A DNA stretch of 64,000 nt from Parvularcula lutaonensis (GCF_014651915.1 NZ_BMXU01000001.1:1619501-1683500); one strand, 5' to 3'; shown: positions 30,042-39,246, numbered from the stretch's first letter. Numbers and translations: made by a program. The notes: generated by a model not told the origin, from the sequence alone.

Positions 30042-30883
30042 CACCCGACCATCTGGCTTGTGAGCGCTGCACTCGCAACCATCAGGGATCCCGCGAGCGC
30101 AAGCTCCACGACAAGGGACACACGTCGGTGGAGGACGAACGCCGCGGCCAGTCCGACAATCATCAGCGGCCAGAGCGGCGTTGTCGTTGGTGCGAGGATG
30201 ACGCCCAGTGACGCGACGAGGAGCGCGGCCGCGAGCCGGAACGACTTCGCGAGGGCAAGGAGAAACGCTGCCGCTGGCCCGGCCAGCGCCGTGGGTACTC
30301 CGGCGGTGACGAGCGTCGCCCCGCCATTCCCGGCATCGGGCGGCGCCCCTTGGAGGAGATGGAGGAAGCCGAGCGAGACGAGCGCCGGGAAGAGGACGAC
30401 CACATAGAAGGACGTCATGTGCCGGTCGATCATTGCCTTTGGCGCTATGAGAAAAAGCGGGGATGCGAAAGCGAGAAGCAGAAGCTCGAATCTTGGTATA
30501 AAGAGGGTCGCTGCGAGGAAAGCGGCGCCGATGAGGGCGACATGCTGCGCGCTCCCGCTCCGCTGGACCTTCTCGATACTGATGAAGATTGAAAGGAGTG
30601 CCGTGGCGGCGAGGCCGAGCCCCCCGGCGGTCATGGTCAGGGTGGCGGGATGGAGCGCCATGGGCAGGTATTCCCTGCCGGTCTTCGTCAAACGCAGCAT
30701 CAGGACCCCGGCACCCCAACCGAGCCAGCTATTGGCAAGGATGACTCCGGGCGACCTGCTCCCGCCGAAAGAGAGCCGGGGTTCGCCGCTCAGCCAATCG
30801 AGCAAGAGCTGCGGCGCTTCCGAGAATGCAAGACCGGCAAGGGACAGGATGGCAAAGAAGGTGAGAGATTCCGCTTCACGCAT
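30041..30883 (-). CDS. Polytopic membrane protein of unknown function
   Basis: A 280-residue protein with about eight to nine predicted membrane helices and short loops. No known family is recognised from the sequence. Its start overlaps the end of the family 2 glycosyltransferase by eight bases and its stop overlaps the dapF start, so it is embedded in one operon. Position after a polysaccharide-type glycosyltransferase suggests a role in envelope polymer handling, which is inference only. Confidence 0.75.
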   Translation of the reverse strand: MREAESLTFFAILSLAGLAFSEAPQLLLDWLSGEPRLSFGGSRSPGVILANSWLGWGAGVLMLRLTKTGREYLPMALHPATLTMTAGGLGLAATALLSIFISIEKVQRSGSAQHVALIGAAFLAATLFIPRFELLLLAFASPLFLIAPKAMIDRHMTSFYVVVLFPALVSLGFLHLLQGAPPDAGNGGATLVTAGVPTALAGPAAAFLLALAKSFRLAAALLVASLGVILAPTTTPLWPLMIVGLAAAFVLHRRVSLVVELALAGSLMVASAALTSQMVG

Positions 30884-32228
30884 GGCGGGTAGCCTTCAGC
30901 ACGTCCTCGCCTTCGCTATGGTCTGTCTTGTCCCAATAGTGGGGTGCAAAGACGAACTCCAGCAGCGCCTTGTAGCCTGCGGCGGATTGCAGGAACCAGT
31001 AATAGGGTATGCCGATCATCGCCTCGGTCAACTCGTACCATCCGCGCCGGAGGGGTGCGACGAGCAGGCACCAGATATGGGCTGCATTGCCTGCAACGAA
31101 AAGAAAAAGACAAAGAGTGCCGAGCGCGCCCTCGAACAAGGGCGAGAATATCTCTAGACGGAGCACTATCCACGCCAGGAACAGGCACCACATCAGCGGG
31201 TTGACTACAGCGTTCATGAAAACCGCGCCGAGAGCGAAATGAAGAACGATGGCTTCCCGCCATCCGATTATGCTCCGCATATGGACGATCCAGGTCTGCA
31301 GATAGCCCTTGAGCCACCGCGACCGCTGCTTCACCCACCGCCTGGCCGTGTCTGTCGCTTCCTCATAGGTGGTGCTGTCGACGGTTCCGATGCGGTAGCC
31401 GCACCGCGACAGCCTGATGCCGAGATCCGCATCCTCGGTGACATTGTAGGGATCCCAGCCGCCCGCGTCCTCAAGCGCCGACCGCAGCACGAAATTGCTG
31501 GTGCCGCCGAGAGGCAGGGGGAGTCCCAGTCGCGCAAGGCCGCTCAGGAACCAGTCGAAGTGAAGGCTGTATTCGAGCGCGAACAGCCGCGTGATGAAGC
31601 TGTCATCCCGGTTGTAGTAGTTGAGCCGCGCCTGAACGCAGCCGAGATCGGCGGGTCCCTCACGGAAAGCTTGCGCGACCTTGAGGAGCTGGTCCTTTTC
31701 CGGACGGTCTTCCGCGTCGTAGATTCCGACAATTTCAGCGCGCGTTTCGGAAAGGCCGATACTGAGTGCGTTGGGTTTCGTCCTCGGGCCACCAGAGGGT
31801 ATTCTCACGATACGGACGAAAGAAGGGAGGGTGCCAGCCCCCTTTTCGGTCAGGTGGTCGTCCACTTCGAGAAGAAGAAGAACGTCGAGCTTTTCCCGAG
31901 GGTAGTCGAGCTGGCCGATCGCCGTGATGAGGTTCTTCACGCTTTGCGGCTCGTTGTAGAGGGGACAGAGAAGGGCGATAGTCGGCGCGCCCGTGCCCTC
32001 CACCTCTAGGGGCGGGCAGTGGATATCGTCTGTATACGATGCCGCCATGGCCGCGAGTCGCAGGATGAGGAATCCTCCCGCAAGGGCTGCATTCAAGCCG
32101 AACAGGAGCTTCGCCGTCATGATGGGGTTCACAGCCAGGAGGATCGCCAGTCCCGCGCCAAGGCCCCCGAGAATACGCCACTGGAAGGGGGAGAAGCGCC
32201 GTGCCGCTTCGGTCGATGCTGCCCCCAT
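30876..32228 (-). CDS. Family 2 processive-type glycosyltransferase, membrane bound
   Basis: About 450 residues. Two N-terminal membrane helices precede a GT2 domain with ALLCPLYNEPQSVKNLI, IYDAEDRPEKDQL (the D-x-D type metal site), VTEDADLGIRLSR and the QRSRWLKG (Q-x-x-R-W) motif of processive enzymes; four or more helices follow. This is the plan of cellulose, hyaluronan or poly-N-acetylglucosamine synthases. I placed the start at the ATG at 32228, six bases after AGGTG; ATG 32234 and GTG 32237 are alternatives. The polymer made cannot be inferred. Confidence 0.92.
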   Translation of the reverse strand: MGAASTEAARRFSPFQWRILGGLGAGLAILLAVNPIMTAKLLFGLNAALAGGFLILRLAAMAASYTDDIHCPPLEVEGTGAPTIALLCPLYNEPQSVKNLITAIGQLDYPREKLDVLLLLEVDDHLTEKGAGTLPSFVRIVRIPSGGPRTKPNALSIGLSETRAEIVGIYDAEDRPEKDQLLKVAQAFREGPADLGCVQARLNYYNRDDSFITRLFALEYSLHFDWFLSGLARLGLPLPLGGTSNFVLRSALEDAGGWDPYNVTEDADLGIRLSRCGYRIGTVDSTTYEEATDTARRWVKQRSRWLKGYLQTWIVHMRSIIGWREAIVLHFALGAVFMNAVVNPLMWCLFLAWIVLRLEIFSPLFEGALGTLCLFLFVAGNAAHIWCLLVAPLRRGWYELTEAMIGIPYYWFLQSAAGYKALLEFVFAPHYWDKTDHSEGEDVLKATRHA

Positions 32229-32237
32229 CTGCATCAC

Positions 32238-32417
32238 CTAGCTCGACTGGTTGTTCCAGAAACGCCGTATGGTGATCCCTATGACCGGCAGCGTGAGATA
32301 GAACACAGGCATCCATGGGAAGGATGCCCACTGGGCTCTCGAAAGGTCTGCAGCCCAGGCGATGGCGACGAGGCTGACGACAGAGATCAGCCCTGCAATG
32401 GTATAGGTTGCCTTCAT
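32238..32417 (-). CDS. Small two-helix membrane protein upstream of the glycosyltransferase
   Basis: Fifty-nine residues with two hydrophobic helices (about 4-24 and 35-51). The ATG at 32417 overlaps the TGA of the beta-barrel gene (ATGA), so this start is favoured over the GTG at 32426. A small membrane subunit next to a GT2 synthase recalls PgaD-like or similar accessory proteins, but no sequence signature is visible. Confidence 0.72.
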   Translation of the reverse strand: MKATYTIAGLISVVSLVAIAWAADLSRAQWASFPWMPVFYLTLPVIGITIRRFWNNQSS

Positions 32418-33172
32418 GATCCCCACCAGATTGAGAAGAACGCCGTGCTCCCCGGGTCGATACCGCGGGTATAGAGATCGGTGCGCGCGCCAATCTCGAG
32501 TTTCATGCGTTTGCGGATTGGCAGCACGGCTGAAATGCCGAGCTGGCCGAGGTCATAGTCGATCCCTTCCGGGTCCTTCGGGAACAGTCCCTTGGTGTGA
32601 AAGGTCCGTGCCAAGAGCATCCCGCCCCGGTGCTTGAGGCCGATCGTGGTGTGGAGGCGCAGCTGGTCGGCATCGTCGCCGAGGCTCCTGCGGTAGCCGA
32701 ACTCCGCCTCTGCAAAAGCCCGATCGTTGCCGACACCTTCGAGCCAAGACAGCCCGATCGCGGCATCCTGGCCCATGGCGCGCTGGCCGCGCACAAAGGT
32801 CGACGTCCTGAAAACACCCGTCAGCCTGATCGAAGAGGCCCGCGTGTGATCCGCAGGCAGAGCGAACTGCGCGAAGATCTCTGCTTGCGCGATCCCGTCG
32901 AGGTAAATTGCGTAGTCATCGCCAACGACCTGCTGCTGGGCGTGGGCAACCGAGCTGCCGACGGAAAAACCCTCGGTGAGACCGTATTCGTGGTAGGTCC
33001 TGGCTGTCAGCTGCGAGAAGTCGTAGTCTTGCCCCTTGGCCGCGAACATCTCGACGCTGTCGATGTTCAGCCATTCTCCTGCGGGGCGCGTCCAGGCGCC
33101 TGCCCGTGCATCGGGCGGGAGAAGAACGCAGGCAGCCCCTCCGATACAGGCAGCGACACAACGAGATAACAC
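32414..33172 (-). CDS. Exported outer-membrane beta-barrel-like protein
   Basis: A 252-residue protein with a GTG start (33172, AGGTG upstream) and a signal peptide ending near DARA. The mature sequence alternates short aromatic-ended strands (for example YHEYGLTEGFSVGSS and AEAEFGYRRSLGDD) and finishes TAFFSIWWG, as in outer-membrane barrels. It begins an operon with a small membrane protein and a GT2 synthase, an order reminiscent of the xag biofilm-polysaccharide genes of xanthomonads. The link to export of a polysaccharide is inferred from context. Confidence 0.72.
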   Translation of the reverse strand: MLSRCVAACIGGAACVLLPPDARAGAWTRPAGEWLNIDSVEMFAAKGQDYDFSQLTARTYHEYGLTEGFSVGSSVAHAQQQVVGDDYAIYLDGIAQAEIFAQFALPADHTRASSIRLTGVFRTSTFVRGQRAMGQDAAIGLSWLEGVGNDRAFAEAEFGYRRSLGDDADQLRLHTTIGLKHRGGMLLARTFHTKGLFPKDPEGIDYDLGQLGISAVLPIRKRMKLEIGARTDLYTRGIDPGSTAFFSIWWGS

Positions 33173-33290
33173 AACGACACCTGAACGCTTTGGCGATTGG
33201 AATTAAGGTGTCGTCTTAAGTTAAGGCACAGGAAATCGTCACCAACCTATGCTAGAATGGCAGCGTTGATGTGTTCCTGTGGTGGAAATT

Positions 33291-33791
33291 CTAGCTACAC
33301 GCCTGCTCAACCCGTTCCAAAGCCTTGGAAATTCCGAGCAAAGAAAATGTGTAGTTGGTCGCGGTGGCTCGGGCCGACGTGGCGGAGACCCGCATTTCCC
33401 GTCCGCGGCGCATGGCGTCGACCAGGCGTTGCTCCTGGCGCGGGCTTTCGATGAAGCCCTCGCGGTCGGCCGAGAACATCTCCCAGCGGTCGGACCCGAT
33501 CCGGACCAGCGGCTCGGAGCCGTTCTGGAGCTGGTAGCCGGCCATGAAGCTCGGCTGGAAGGTGGCGGCGCCGGACTGCCAGCTTGCCACCGAGAAGAAG
33601 ACGTCACCGTGGTTCGCCGAAGTGGGCGAGACGTCCTGCGGCTCGGTCACGGCATAACAGATCTTGTCCCCGGTATCGGTGGAGTAGGTGAAGACCATCC
33701 AGTCCTGATAGGTGGCGACCTGCTCGGGGTCCGCGGCATTGGCGATACCCGTAGCGGCGAGGGCGGCGATGGAGACGGCGAGAAGGCGCAT
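33291..33791 (-). CDS. IalB (invasion-associated locus B) family periplasmic protein
   Basis: A 166-residue exported protein starting MRLLAVSIAALAATGIANA. The mature part opens YQDWMVFTY, close to the DWxV motif of IalB proteins, and contains CYAVTEPQDVSP and the Cys near the end. IalB-family proteins are common in alphaproteobacteria, mostly of unknown role despite the name. It lies 76 bases after ccmB on the same strand, where ccmC would often be expected. 33173-33290 holds no gene. Confidence 0.85.
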   Translation of the reverse strand: MRLLAVSIAALAATGIANAADPEQVATYQDWMVFTYSTDTGDKICYAVTEPQDVSPTSANHGDVFFSVASWQSGAATFQPSFMAGYQLQNGSEPLVRIGSDRWEMFSADREGFIESPRQEQRLVDAMRRGREMRVSATSARATATNYTFSLLGISKALERVEQACS

Positions 33792-33867
33792 GCGGATCCT
33801 CGTAGGTTGGTCGGAAGCCCTTATGCCCAAGAACATGCCGCGGTGGAAGCGGATGTTCCCGTGATCG

Positions 33868-34500
33868 TTAGTTAAGTTGGAGACGGATCGCAGCTGACGT
33901 GAGGAACGGACAGATCGCGATCGCCTGAAGGCTGTAGGCCCCGAGGATGAGGAAAGGAATGAGTCCCGCTTCCCCCGCCTGAGGTCCGAACACAAGAGCG
34001 GGAATGATGAGGGGCAGGGCACAAAAGACGAGAAGCGGCGCACCCCGGCGCTGCCCGCTGGCAAGGGCGCCCACCGTTCCTGCGGTGAAGACCAGCCCGG
34101 GGCTGGCGAGCAGGATGGCCAGCACGCCGAGGAGCGATCCGCCATAGGCAAGGAGCAGCATCGGCGCAGCGACAAGAAGCGGCACCAGGAGGAATACCCA
34201 CGCGACTGCCAGCTTGATGAGCATCGCTTCGGCCAGGCTCACGGGAGAGAGCACCAGCTGCTCCATCACCCCTGAACGCAGGTCGTCCTCGAACAATCCC
34301 TCGACACCAAGGAAGACGGAGAGGCCGAGAATGATCCACAGGAGTCCCGGCCCCGCCGCTTTTAGGACCTCCGCATCATTGCCGATCGCGAGCGGCGTCA
34401 GCGCGCCGAGCGCCGCGAACAGCCCGGCGCCAATGACCCAGCCACCCTGGCGGGCACGTAGCATGGCCTCGCGGCGGATGAGGGCGGTCCGGGCGCTCAT
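33868..34500 (-). CDS. ccmB: Heme exporter subunit CcmB
   Basis: A 210-residue membrane permease with six helices, partner of CcmA in cytochrome c maturation system I. The N-terminal cytoplasmic helix (RREAMLRARQGGW) and the SGVMEQLVLSPVSLAE loop are family signatures. Its ATG overlaps the ccmA stop (ATGA). CcmAB releases holo-CcmE from CcmC and CcmD, which are not encoded next to it here. Confidence 0.94.
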   Translation of the reverse strand: MSARTALIRREAMLRARQGGWVIGAGLFAALGALTPLAIGNDAEVLKAAGPGLLWIILGLSVFLGVEGLFEDDLRSGVMEQLVLSPVSLAEAMLIKLAVAWVFLLVPLLVAAPMLLLAYGGSLLGVLAILLASPGLVFTAGTVGALASGQRRGAPLLVFCALPLIIPALVFGPQAGEAGLIPFLILGAYSLQAIAICPFLTSAAIRLQLN

Positions 34501-35111
34501 GCGGCCTCCACAAAAAGGGTCTTCGCGGACGGCAGGGCTTCGCGGTCGTGGAGTGCCAGCATGACCAGGCCGCCGCGGGCGCGATGGATGTCGATCAGGG
34601 CCCTGACGATCTCCTTGCCCTCCTCGTCAAGCGCGGCGAACGGCTCGTCGAGGAGCCAGAGCGCCCGCGGGCTGATCAGCAGGCGGAGGAGGGAAAGGCG
34701 TCGCCGTTGGCCCGTCGAAAGGTCGCCGACGCGAAGATGGCCCTGCTTCTCAAGGCCCAACTGCCCGAGGCTCTCGCCGGGGTCGCGCCCATAGAATGCG
34801 CCGAGGAACCGGGCCGTCTCGCGCACGGTCAGCCGCGGCGAGAGCCCGCCTTCCGGGGAGACCATGTGGATCTCGTGGGCGCGGATGAAGGCCGGGTCGA
34901 GGACCTGGACGCCCCGGCTGAAGACGATTTCGCCATCAAAGCTCGCAAGCCCCGCTACGGCGCGGAGCATCGATGTCTTCCCCGAGCCGTTCGGCCCGCG
35001 CAGCATCACGGCCTCGCCGGGGGCGAGCGACAGGGAAACCCCGGCAAGGACGTCTTTCCCGGCGCGCTGCACGCAGACATCATCGCAGGAGAGGGACATC
35101 TCGAAGGCCAT
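34497..35111 (-). CDS. ccmA: Heme exporter ATP-binding subunit CcmA
   Basis: A 204-residue ABC ATPase. Walker A is GPNGSGKTS, the signature is LSTGQRRRLSLLRLL (divergent LSGGQ, normal for CcmA) and Walker B LWLLDEPFAALD, with the switch His in ALHDRE. The ATG at 35111 gives MAFEMSLSC; an ATG four codons later is possible. It overlaps ccmB by four bases. Divergent from acnA across 287 bases, an arrangement frequently seen in alphaproteobacteria. Confidence 0.94.
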   Translation of the reverse strand: MAFEMSLSCDDVCVQRAGKDVLAGVSLSLAPGEAVMLRGPNGSGKTSMLRAVAGLASFDGEIVFSRGVQVLDPAFIRAHEIHMVSPEGGLSPRLTVRETARFLGAFYGRDPGESLGQLGLEKQGHLRVGDLSTGQRRRLSLLRLLISPRALWLLDEPFAALDEEGKEIVRALIDIHRARGGLVMLALHDREALPSAKTLFVEAA

Positions 35112-35315
35112 CGCCCGGACATGGGGTATGCCGGGCCATGGGAGCAAGGTGTCAGGCGGTCTCTTTCTTGCGCATCGCCTAGGGACCAGCCGGTGCAGTC
35201 CGATGCCGCCGCGAGCGCGCCAAGCGGTAGGCCTGCTTTCGGGATGAGATCCGCTCGGCAGCTACATAATCGCCAGGTTGCGATCTCATTGGAGAAAGCT
35301 TCGGGGCCGACCGCG

Positions 35316-35344
35316 TTGCAACAGTCTCCTTCCCCGCGCATAAG
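35316..35344 (+). promoter_or_regulatory. Candidate acnA promoter
   Basis: TTGCAA (35316-35321), a 17-base spacer and CATAAG (35339-35344) would start transcription near 35351, about 48 bases before the acnA ATG. The rest of the 35112-35398 gap holds no gene that I can support. Confidence 0.4.
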
Positions 35345-35366
35345 CGGCACAAGAACAACGTATTAG

Positions 35367-35383
35367 TTGCGAACTATTCGCAA
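35367..35383. promoter_or_regulatory. Perfect 17-bp palindrome in the acnA leader
   Basis: TTGCGAA-CTA-TTCGCAA has perfect 7-bp arms and ends four bases before the AAGGAG ribosome site. In 7-1-7 form (TGCGAAC-T-ATTCGCA) it keeps the TG..AA...TT..CA frame of Fur-family boxes, and aconitase is an iron enzyme often under iron control. It could equally fold as a hairpin in the mRNA just before the ribosome site. Confidence 0.55.
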
Positions 35384-35398
35384 GTAAGGAGACCGCCG

Positions 35399-38080
35399 AT
35401 GATCCCGGGTCACGATAGCCTGAAGACCAAGACGTCCCTTTCCGCCGCCGGGAAGGACTACTCGATTTACTCGCTCAAGAAGGTGGAGGACCGCCTCGGG
35501 GATCTGTCGCGGCTGCCCGTTTCGCTCAAATACCTGCTCGAGAACATGCTGCGCTTCGAGGACGGCCGTTCGGTGACCACCGACATGGTCGATGCCTTCG
35601 GCACCTGGCTCAAGAACGGCGGCAAGAACCCGATCGAGATCGCCTATCGCCCGGCCCGCGTCCTGATGCAGGACTTCACCGGCGTCCCCGCCGTCGTCGA
35701 TCTTGCCGCCATGCGTGATGCCATGAAGGCGCTTGGCGACGACCCGGAAAAGATCAACCCGCAAGTGCCCGTGGACCTTGTCATCGACCACTCGGTGATG
35801 GTCGACTATTTCGGCACGGAAGACGCCTTCGAGAAGAACGTCGAGCGCGAATACGAACGCAATGCAGAGCGTTACCAGTTCCTCAAATGGGGTCAGGGTG
35901 CGTTCGAGAACTTCCGCGTCGTCCCGCCGGGCACCGGCATCTGCCACCAGGTGAACCTCGAATATCTTGGCCAGACCGTCTGGACGGCCGAGAAGGACGG
36001 CGAGACCTATGCCTATCCAGATACCCTGGTGGGTACGGACAGCCACACCACCATGGTGAATGGCCTGTCGATCCTCGGCTGGGGTGTCGGCGGCATCGAG
36101 GCTGAAGCGGCGATGCTCGGCCAACCGGTCAGCATGCTGATCCCGGAAGTCATCGGTTTCCGCCTGACCGGCCGCCTGCCGGAAGGTGCGACGGCCACCG
36201 ACCTTGTCCTCACCTGCACCAAGATGCTGCGTGACAAGGGAGTCGTGGGCAAGTTCGTCGAGTTCTTTGGTGAAGGTCTCGATCACCTGACCCTCGAAGA
36301 TCGCGCGACCCTCGGCAACATGTCGCCGGAGTTCGGCTCCACCTGTGCGTTCTTCCCGGTGGACGAGATGACACTCAAATACCTCCGCGGCACCGGCCGC
36401 GATGAGGATCGTATCGCCCTCGTCGAAGCCTACGCCCGTGAACAGGGCCTGTGGCGCTATTCGAAGGGCGAGAATGCCGTCGAACCGGTCTTCACCGACA
36501 CGCTGGAGCTGGATCTCTCGACGGTGGTGCCGGTCATCTCCGGGCCGAAACGCCCGCAGGACAAGATCCTCCTGACCGAAGCCCCGGAAGCCTTTGCGAA
36601 AGCTCTGGACAAGGAATATGGCAAGGCAGACGAAGCCGGCAAGCAGGTCCCGGTCGAGGGCGAGGACTACACCCTCGGCCACGGCGACGTGGTGATTGCA
36701 GCGATTACGTCGTGCACGAACACGTCGAACCCGTCGGTCCTGATCGCTGCCGGTCTTGTGGCGAAGAAAGCCCGTGAATTGGGCCTCAACCGGAAGCCTT
36801 GGGTGAAGACCTCGCTTGCGCCGGGTTCGCAGGTGGTCACCGAATATCTCGAAAAGGCCGGCTTGCAGGACGACCTCGACGCCCTCGGCTTCGACCTTGT
36901 CGGTTACGGCTGTACCACCTGTATCGGCAACTCGGGTCCGCTGCCGGAGCCGATCTCGAAGGCAATCAACGAGCATGATCTCGCCGTGGCGTCTGTCCTG
37001 TCCGGCAACCGGAACTTCGAAGGCCGGATCAGCCAGGACGTCCGCGCCAACTTCCTCGCATCGCCGCCGCTGGTGGTCGCCTATGCGATCGCGGGGTCGA
37101 TGAACATCAACATCACCGAGGACCCGATCGCTCAGGACAAGGACGGCAATGACGTCTACCTGAAAGATATCTGGCCGAGCTCGAAGGAAATCTCCGAGAT
37201 CGTCCAGAAGTGCGTCACTCGCGAGATGTTCATTGAGCGGTATGCGGATGTCTTCAAAGGCGACGAGCGCTGGCAGAAGATCGACGTTCCCGCGAGCGAA
37301 ACGTATAGCTGGCCGCCATCGACCTACGTTGCCAATCCTCCGTATTTCGAGGGCATGACGAAGGAGCCGGGCGATCCCAAGCCGATCGAGGGCGCGCGAA
37401 TCCTCGCACTGCTCGGTGATAGTGTGACCACGGACCACATCTCGCCGGCCGGCGCGATCAAGGCGGACAGCCCGGCGGGTAAGTACCTCCTGTCGCACCA
37501 GGTGCCGGAGCGTGAGTTCAACTCCTACGGCTCGCGCCGCGGCAACCACGAGGTCATGATGCGGGGCACCTTCGCGAACATCCGCCTCAAGAACTATATG
37601 GTTCCGGGTACGGAAGGCGGTGTCACCAAGTACAATGGCGAAGTCATGTCGATCTTCGACGCCGCCATGAAGTACAAGGAGGACGGCAAGGAGCTCGTCG
37701 TCTTCGGCGGCGAACTCTATGGTAACGGCTCGTCGCGCGACTGGGCTGCGAAGGGGACGCGACTCCTAGGTGTGCGGGCGGTCATTTTCCAGTCGGTCGA
37801 GCGTATCCACCGCTCGAACCTCATTGGCATGGGGGTGCTGCCGCTGCAGTTCAAGGAAGGCGATAGCTGGCAGAGCCTCGGCCTGACCGGCGACGAGGAG
37901 ATCACCGTTCACGGTGTCGAAACTCTGCAGCCGCAGCAGGACCTCAAGGTCACGATCAAGTTCCCTAACGGCGACACCAAGGACATTACCGTCCTTGCAC
38001 GGATCGATACGGCGGACGAGCTCGAATACTATCGCCACGGCGGCATCCTGCATTACGTCCTGCGCAAGCTGGCTGCGTAA
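35399..38080 (+). CDS. acnA: Aconitate hydratase (AcnA type)
   Basis: An 893-residue iron-sulfur hydratase converting citrate to isocitrate in the TCA cycle. Cluster ligands are in [12 protein letters not shown] and [14 protein letters not shown]; other signatures are [14 protein letters not shown], the C-terminal domain [16 protein letters not shown], and [11 protein letters not shown]. Complete and of standard AcnA length. AAGGAG precedes the ATG. The 17-bp palindrome in the leader suggests iron-linked control. Followed by a clear terminator. Confidence 0.98.
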   Translation: MIPGHDSLKTKTSLSAAGKDYSIYSLKKVEDRLGDLSRLPVSLKYLLENMLRFEDGRSVTTDMVDAFGTWLKNGGKNPIEIAYRPARVLMQDFTGVPAVVDLAAMRDAMKALGDDPEKINPQVPVDLVIDHSVMVDYFGTEDAFEKNVEREYERNAERYQFLKWGQGAFENFRVVPPGTGICHQVNLEYLGQTVWTAEKDGETYAYPDTLVGTDSHTTMVNGLSILGWGVGGIEAEAAMLGQPVSMLIPEVIGFRLTGRLPEGATATDLVLTCTKMLRDKGVVGKFVEFFGEGLDHLTLEDRATLGNMSPEFGSTCAFFPVDEMTLKYLRGTGRDEDRIALVEAYAREQGLWRYSKGENAVEPVFTDTLELDLSTVVPVISGPKRPQDKILLTEAPEAFAKALDKEYGKADEAGKQVPVEGEDYTLGHGDVVIAAITSCTNTSNPSVLIAAGLVAKKARELGLNRKPWVKTSLAPGSQVVTEYLEKAGLQDDLDALGFDLVGYGCTTCIGNSGPLPEPISKAINEHDLAVASVLSGNRNFEGRISQDVRANFLASPPLVVAYAIAGSMNINITEDPIAQDKDGNDVYLKDIWPSSKEISEIVQKCVTREMFIERYADVFKGDERWQKIDVPASETYSWPPSTYVANPPYFEGMTKEPGDPKPIEGARILALLGDSVTTDHISPAGAIKADSPAGKYLLSHQVPEREFNSYGSRRGNHEVMMRGTFANIRLKNYMVPGTEGGVTKYNGEVMSIFDAAMKYKEDGKELVVFGGELYGNGSSRDWAAKGTRLLGVRAVIFQSVERIHRSNLIGMGVLPLQFKEGDSWQSLGLTGDEEITVHGVETLQPQQDLKVTIKFPNGDTKDITVLARIDTADELEYYRHGGILHYVLRKLAA

Positions 38081-38104
38081 GCGGGATTTTCACGAAGAAT
38101 GAAA

Positions 38105-38127
38105 GGGCGGCTCTGGCCGCCCTTTTT
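38105..38127 (+). terminator. Rho-independent terminator after acnA
   Basis: GGGCGGC-TCTG-GCCGCCC followed by five T, 24 bases after the acnA stop. Confidence 0.9.
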
Positions 38128-38175
38128 CTTTGCCCGGTTTTTGCGATCCGGTGGCTGAGCGCCTATGTCTCCGCC

Positions 38176-38496
38176 ATGGCCAAACCTGTGACCGTGACGA
38201 TCGACCACGACAAGTCGATGGATGACCTTCGCCGCCGGATCGATGAAAACATCGACGAGCTGACATCCGGTCTCGCCGGGCAGCTTGCGCTGAAATTCGA
38301 CCGGCGCTGGGAGGGGGAAACTCTCCATTTCTCCGCCAAGGCAATGTTCCAGAAGGTCACCGGGACGATCGAGCTGTTCCCGCAGCACGTGCGCATCACC
38401 GTGGTGTTGCCCGACATGCTCGCGGGCATGGCGCAGAAGGTGTCGGACAAGCTCCAGAAAAAGGGCGCGATCCTGCTTGAGGACAAGCGCGCCTAG
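38176..38496 (+). CDS. Polyhydroxyalkanoic-acid system family protein (PHA_gran_rgn)
   Basis: A 106-residue protein matching the small PHA_gran_rgn family: an N-terminal VTIDHDKSMDDLRRRIDE, then LKFDRRWEGETLHFSAKA and a C-terminal helix MAQKVSDKLQKKGAILL. The family was named from genes near polyhydroxyalkanoate granule loci, but many members, like this one, are not near such genes, and the function is uncertain. It follows the acnA terminator. Confidence 0.8.
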   Translation: MAKPVTVTIDHDKSMDDLRRRIDENIDELTSGLAGQLALKFDRRWEGETLHFSAKAMFQKVTGTIELFPQHVRITVVLPDMLAGMAQKVSDKLQKKGAILLEDKRA

Positions 38497-38582
38497 CCTT
38501 TTCTGCCTGTCGGACCCGAGAAAAGCGTGACCGGAAGGAGACTGCTCTGCTATCCTTGAGGTTGGTCTTGGGAGTCATGGGC

Positions 38583-38951
38583 ATGGGCAGCCTCTTCATC
38601 GTCTTCGCGCGCGCGCTGATCGTCGCACCGTTCCTGGTCACCGGCGTTCTCGGTTTCCTCAACTACGCAGAGGGCGCAGCCGCGATGGCGCAAAGCCACC
38701 CGCAGCTCGGCGCGGCCTATCCGGTGCTGATGGGTGCGCAGCTCCTTGCGGGTGTCGTCATCCTGCTTGGCCTGCCGTTTCACCGCATCCTCGCGGTCAT
38801 TGCCGGCGTCATCCTCCTTGGCATGGCAGCTGTCTGCTCGCCGTTCTGGAACTTCATCGGTGAAGAAGCGATGGCCGCGAAGGCGATGTTCCTCGCCTGC
38901 ATCGCCCATGCCGGCGGCCTGTTCCTGATCGCGGCGATGCCGAAGAACTGA
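38583..38951 (+). CDS. DoxX-like membrane protein
   Basis: About 122 residues with four membrane helices. The first helix pair with ARALIVAPFLVTGVLGFLNYAEG and the later LLGLPFHRILAVIAGVILLG resemble DoxX/DUF4267-like quinone-interacting proteins. I chose the ATG at 38583, eight bases after GGGAG; an ATG at 38577 or TTG at 38556 would lengthen it slightly. The role is unknown. Confidence 0.75.
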   Translation: MGSLFIVFARALIVAPFLVTGVLGFLNYAEGAAAMAQSHPQLGAAYPVLMGAQLLAGVVILLGLPFHRILAVIAGVILLGMAAVCSPFWNFIGEEAMAAKAMFLACIAHAGGLFLIAAMPKN

Positions 38952-39004
38952 AGCTCCGCTCTCGTCTTTTTCGGCACGTTCCGCACGGGGCGGACAGCCC
39001 TTCC

Positions 39005-39157
39005 TCACAAGAAAGGGCGCATACCCCGTTGTTTGAAGGCCCGGTCCGGAGCGGAAGGGGACGGCATCGGCAAGGCCGCGCCGCCCCCAGTGCCCTGACC
39101 AGTCGAGCCGCCACCGCTTCTGCTGCAGGCACCCAGGGGCAGGAGGACGCCCAGCAT
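39005..39157 (-). CDS. Possible small lipoprotein
   Basis: From the ATG at 39157 the frame encodes 50 residues beginning MLGVLLPLGAC, a lipobox with Cys11, followed by a Ser/Gly-rich linker (SRSGGGSTGQG) and a Pro-rich end. The signal is too short as it stands; the in-frame codons upstream read PKPLRPSRLLP, which would make a good basic n-region, but no ATG, GTG or TTG is found there. It may use a CTG start or be a relic. Low confidence. Confidence 0.35.
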   Translation of the reverse strand: MLGVLLPLGACSRSGGGSTGQGTGGGAALPMPSPSAPDRAFKQRGMRPFL

Positions 39158-39246
39158 GGGCAGAAGTCGGGAGGGACGGAGCGGCTTCGGCGTGTGGAGA
39201 TTGTGTCCGGGAGCGCGCGCTGAACCAACACGACGCGACCTTTCAA

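Noticed and set aside
33248-33258. Extended -10 promoter (TGCTAGAAT) on the plus strand
   Set aside because: No -35 at the right distance and it points into the antisense of the IalB gene; no product would follow.
35363-37549. 728-codon open frame on the minus strand
   Set aside because: It lies wholly antisense to acnA, whose protein is fully conserved; long antisense frames arise easily in GC-rich genes with strong codon bias.
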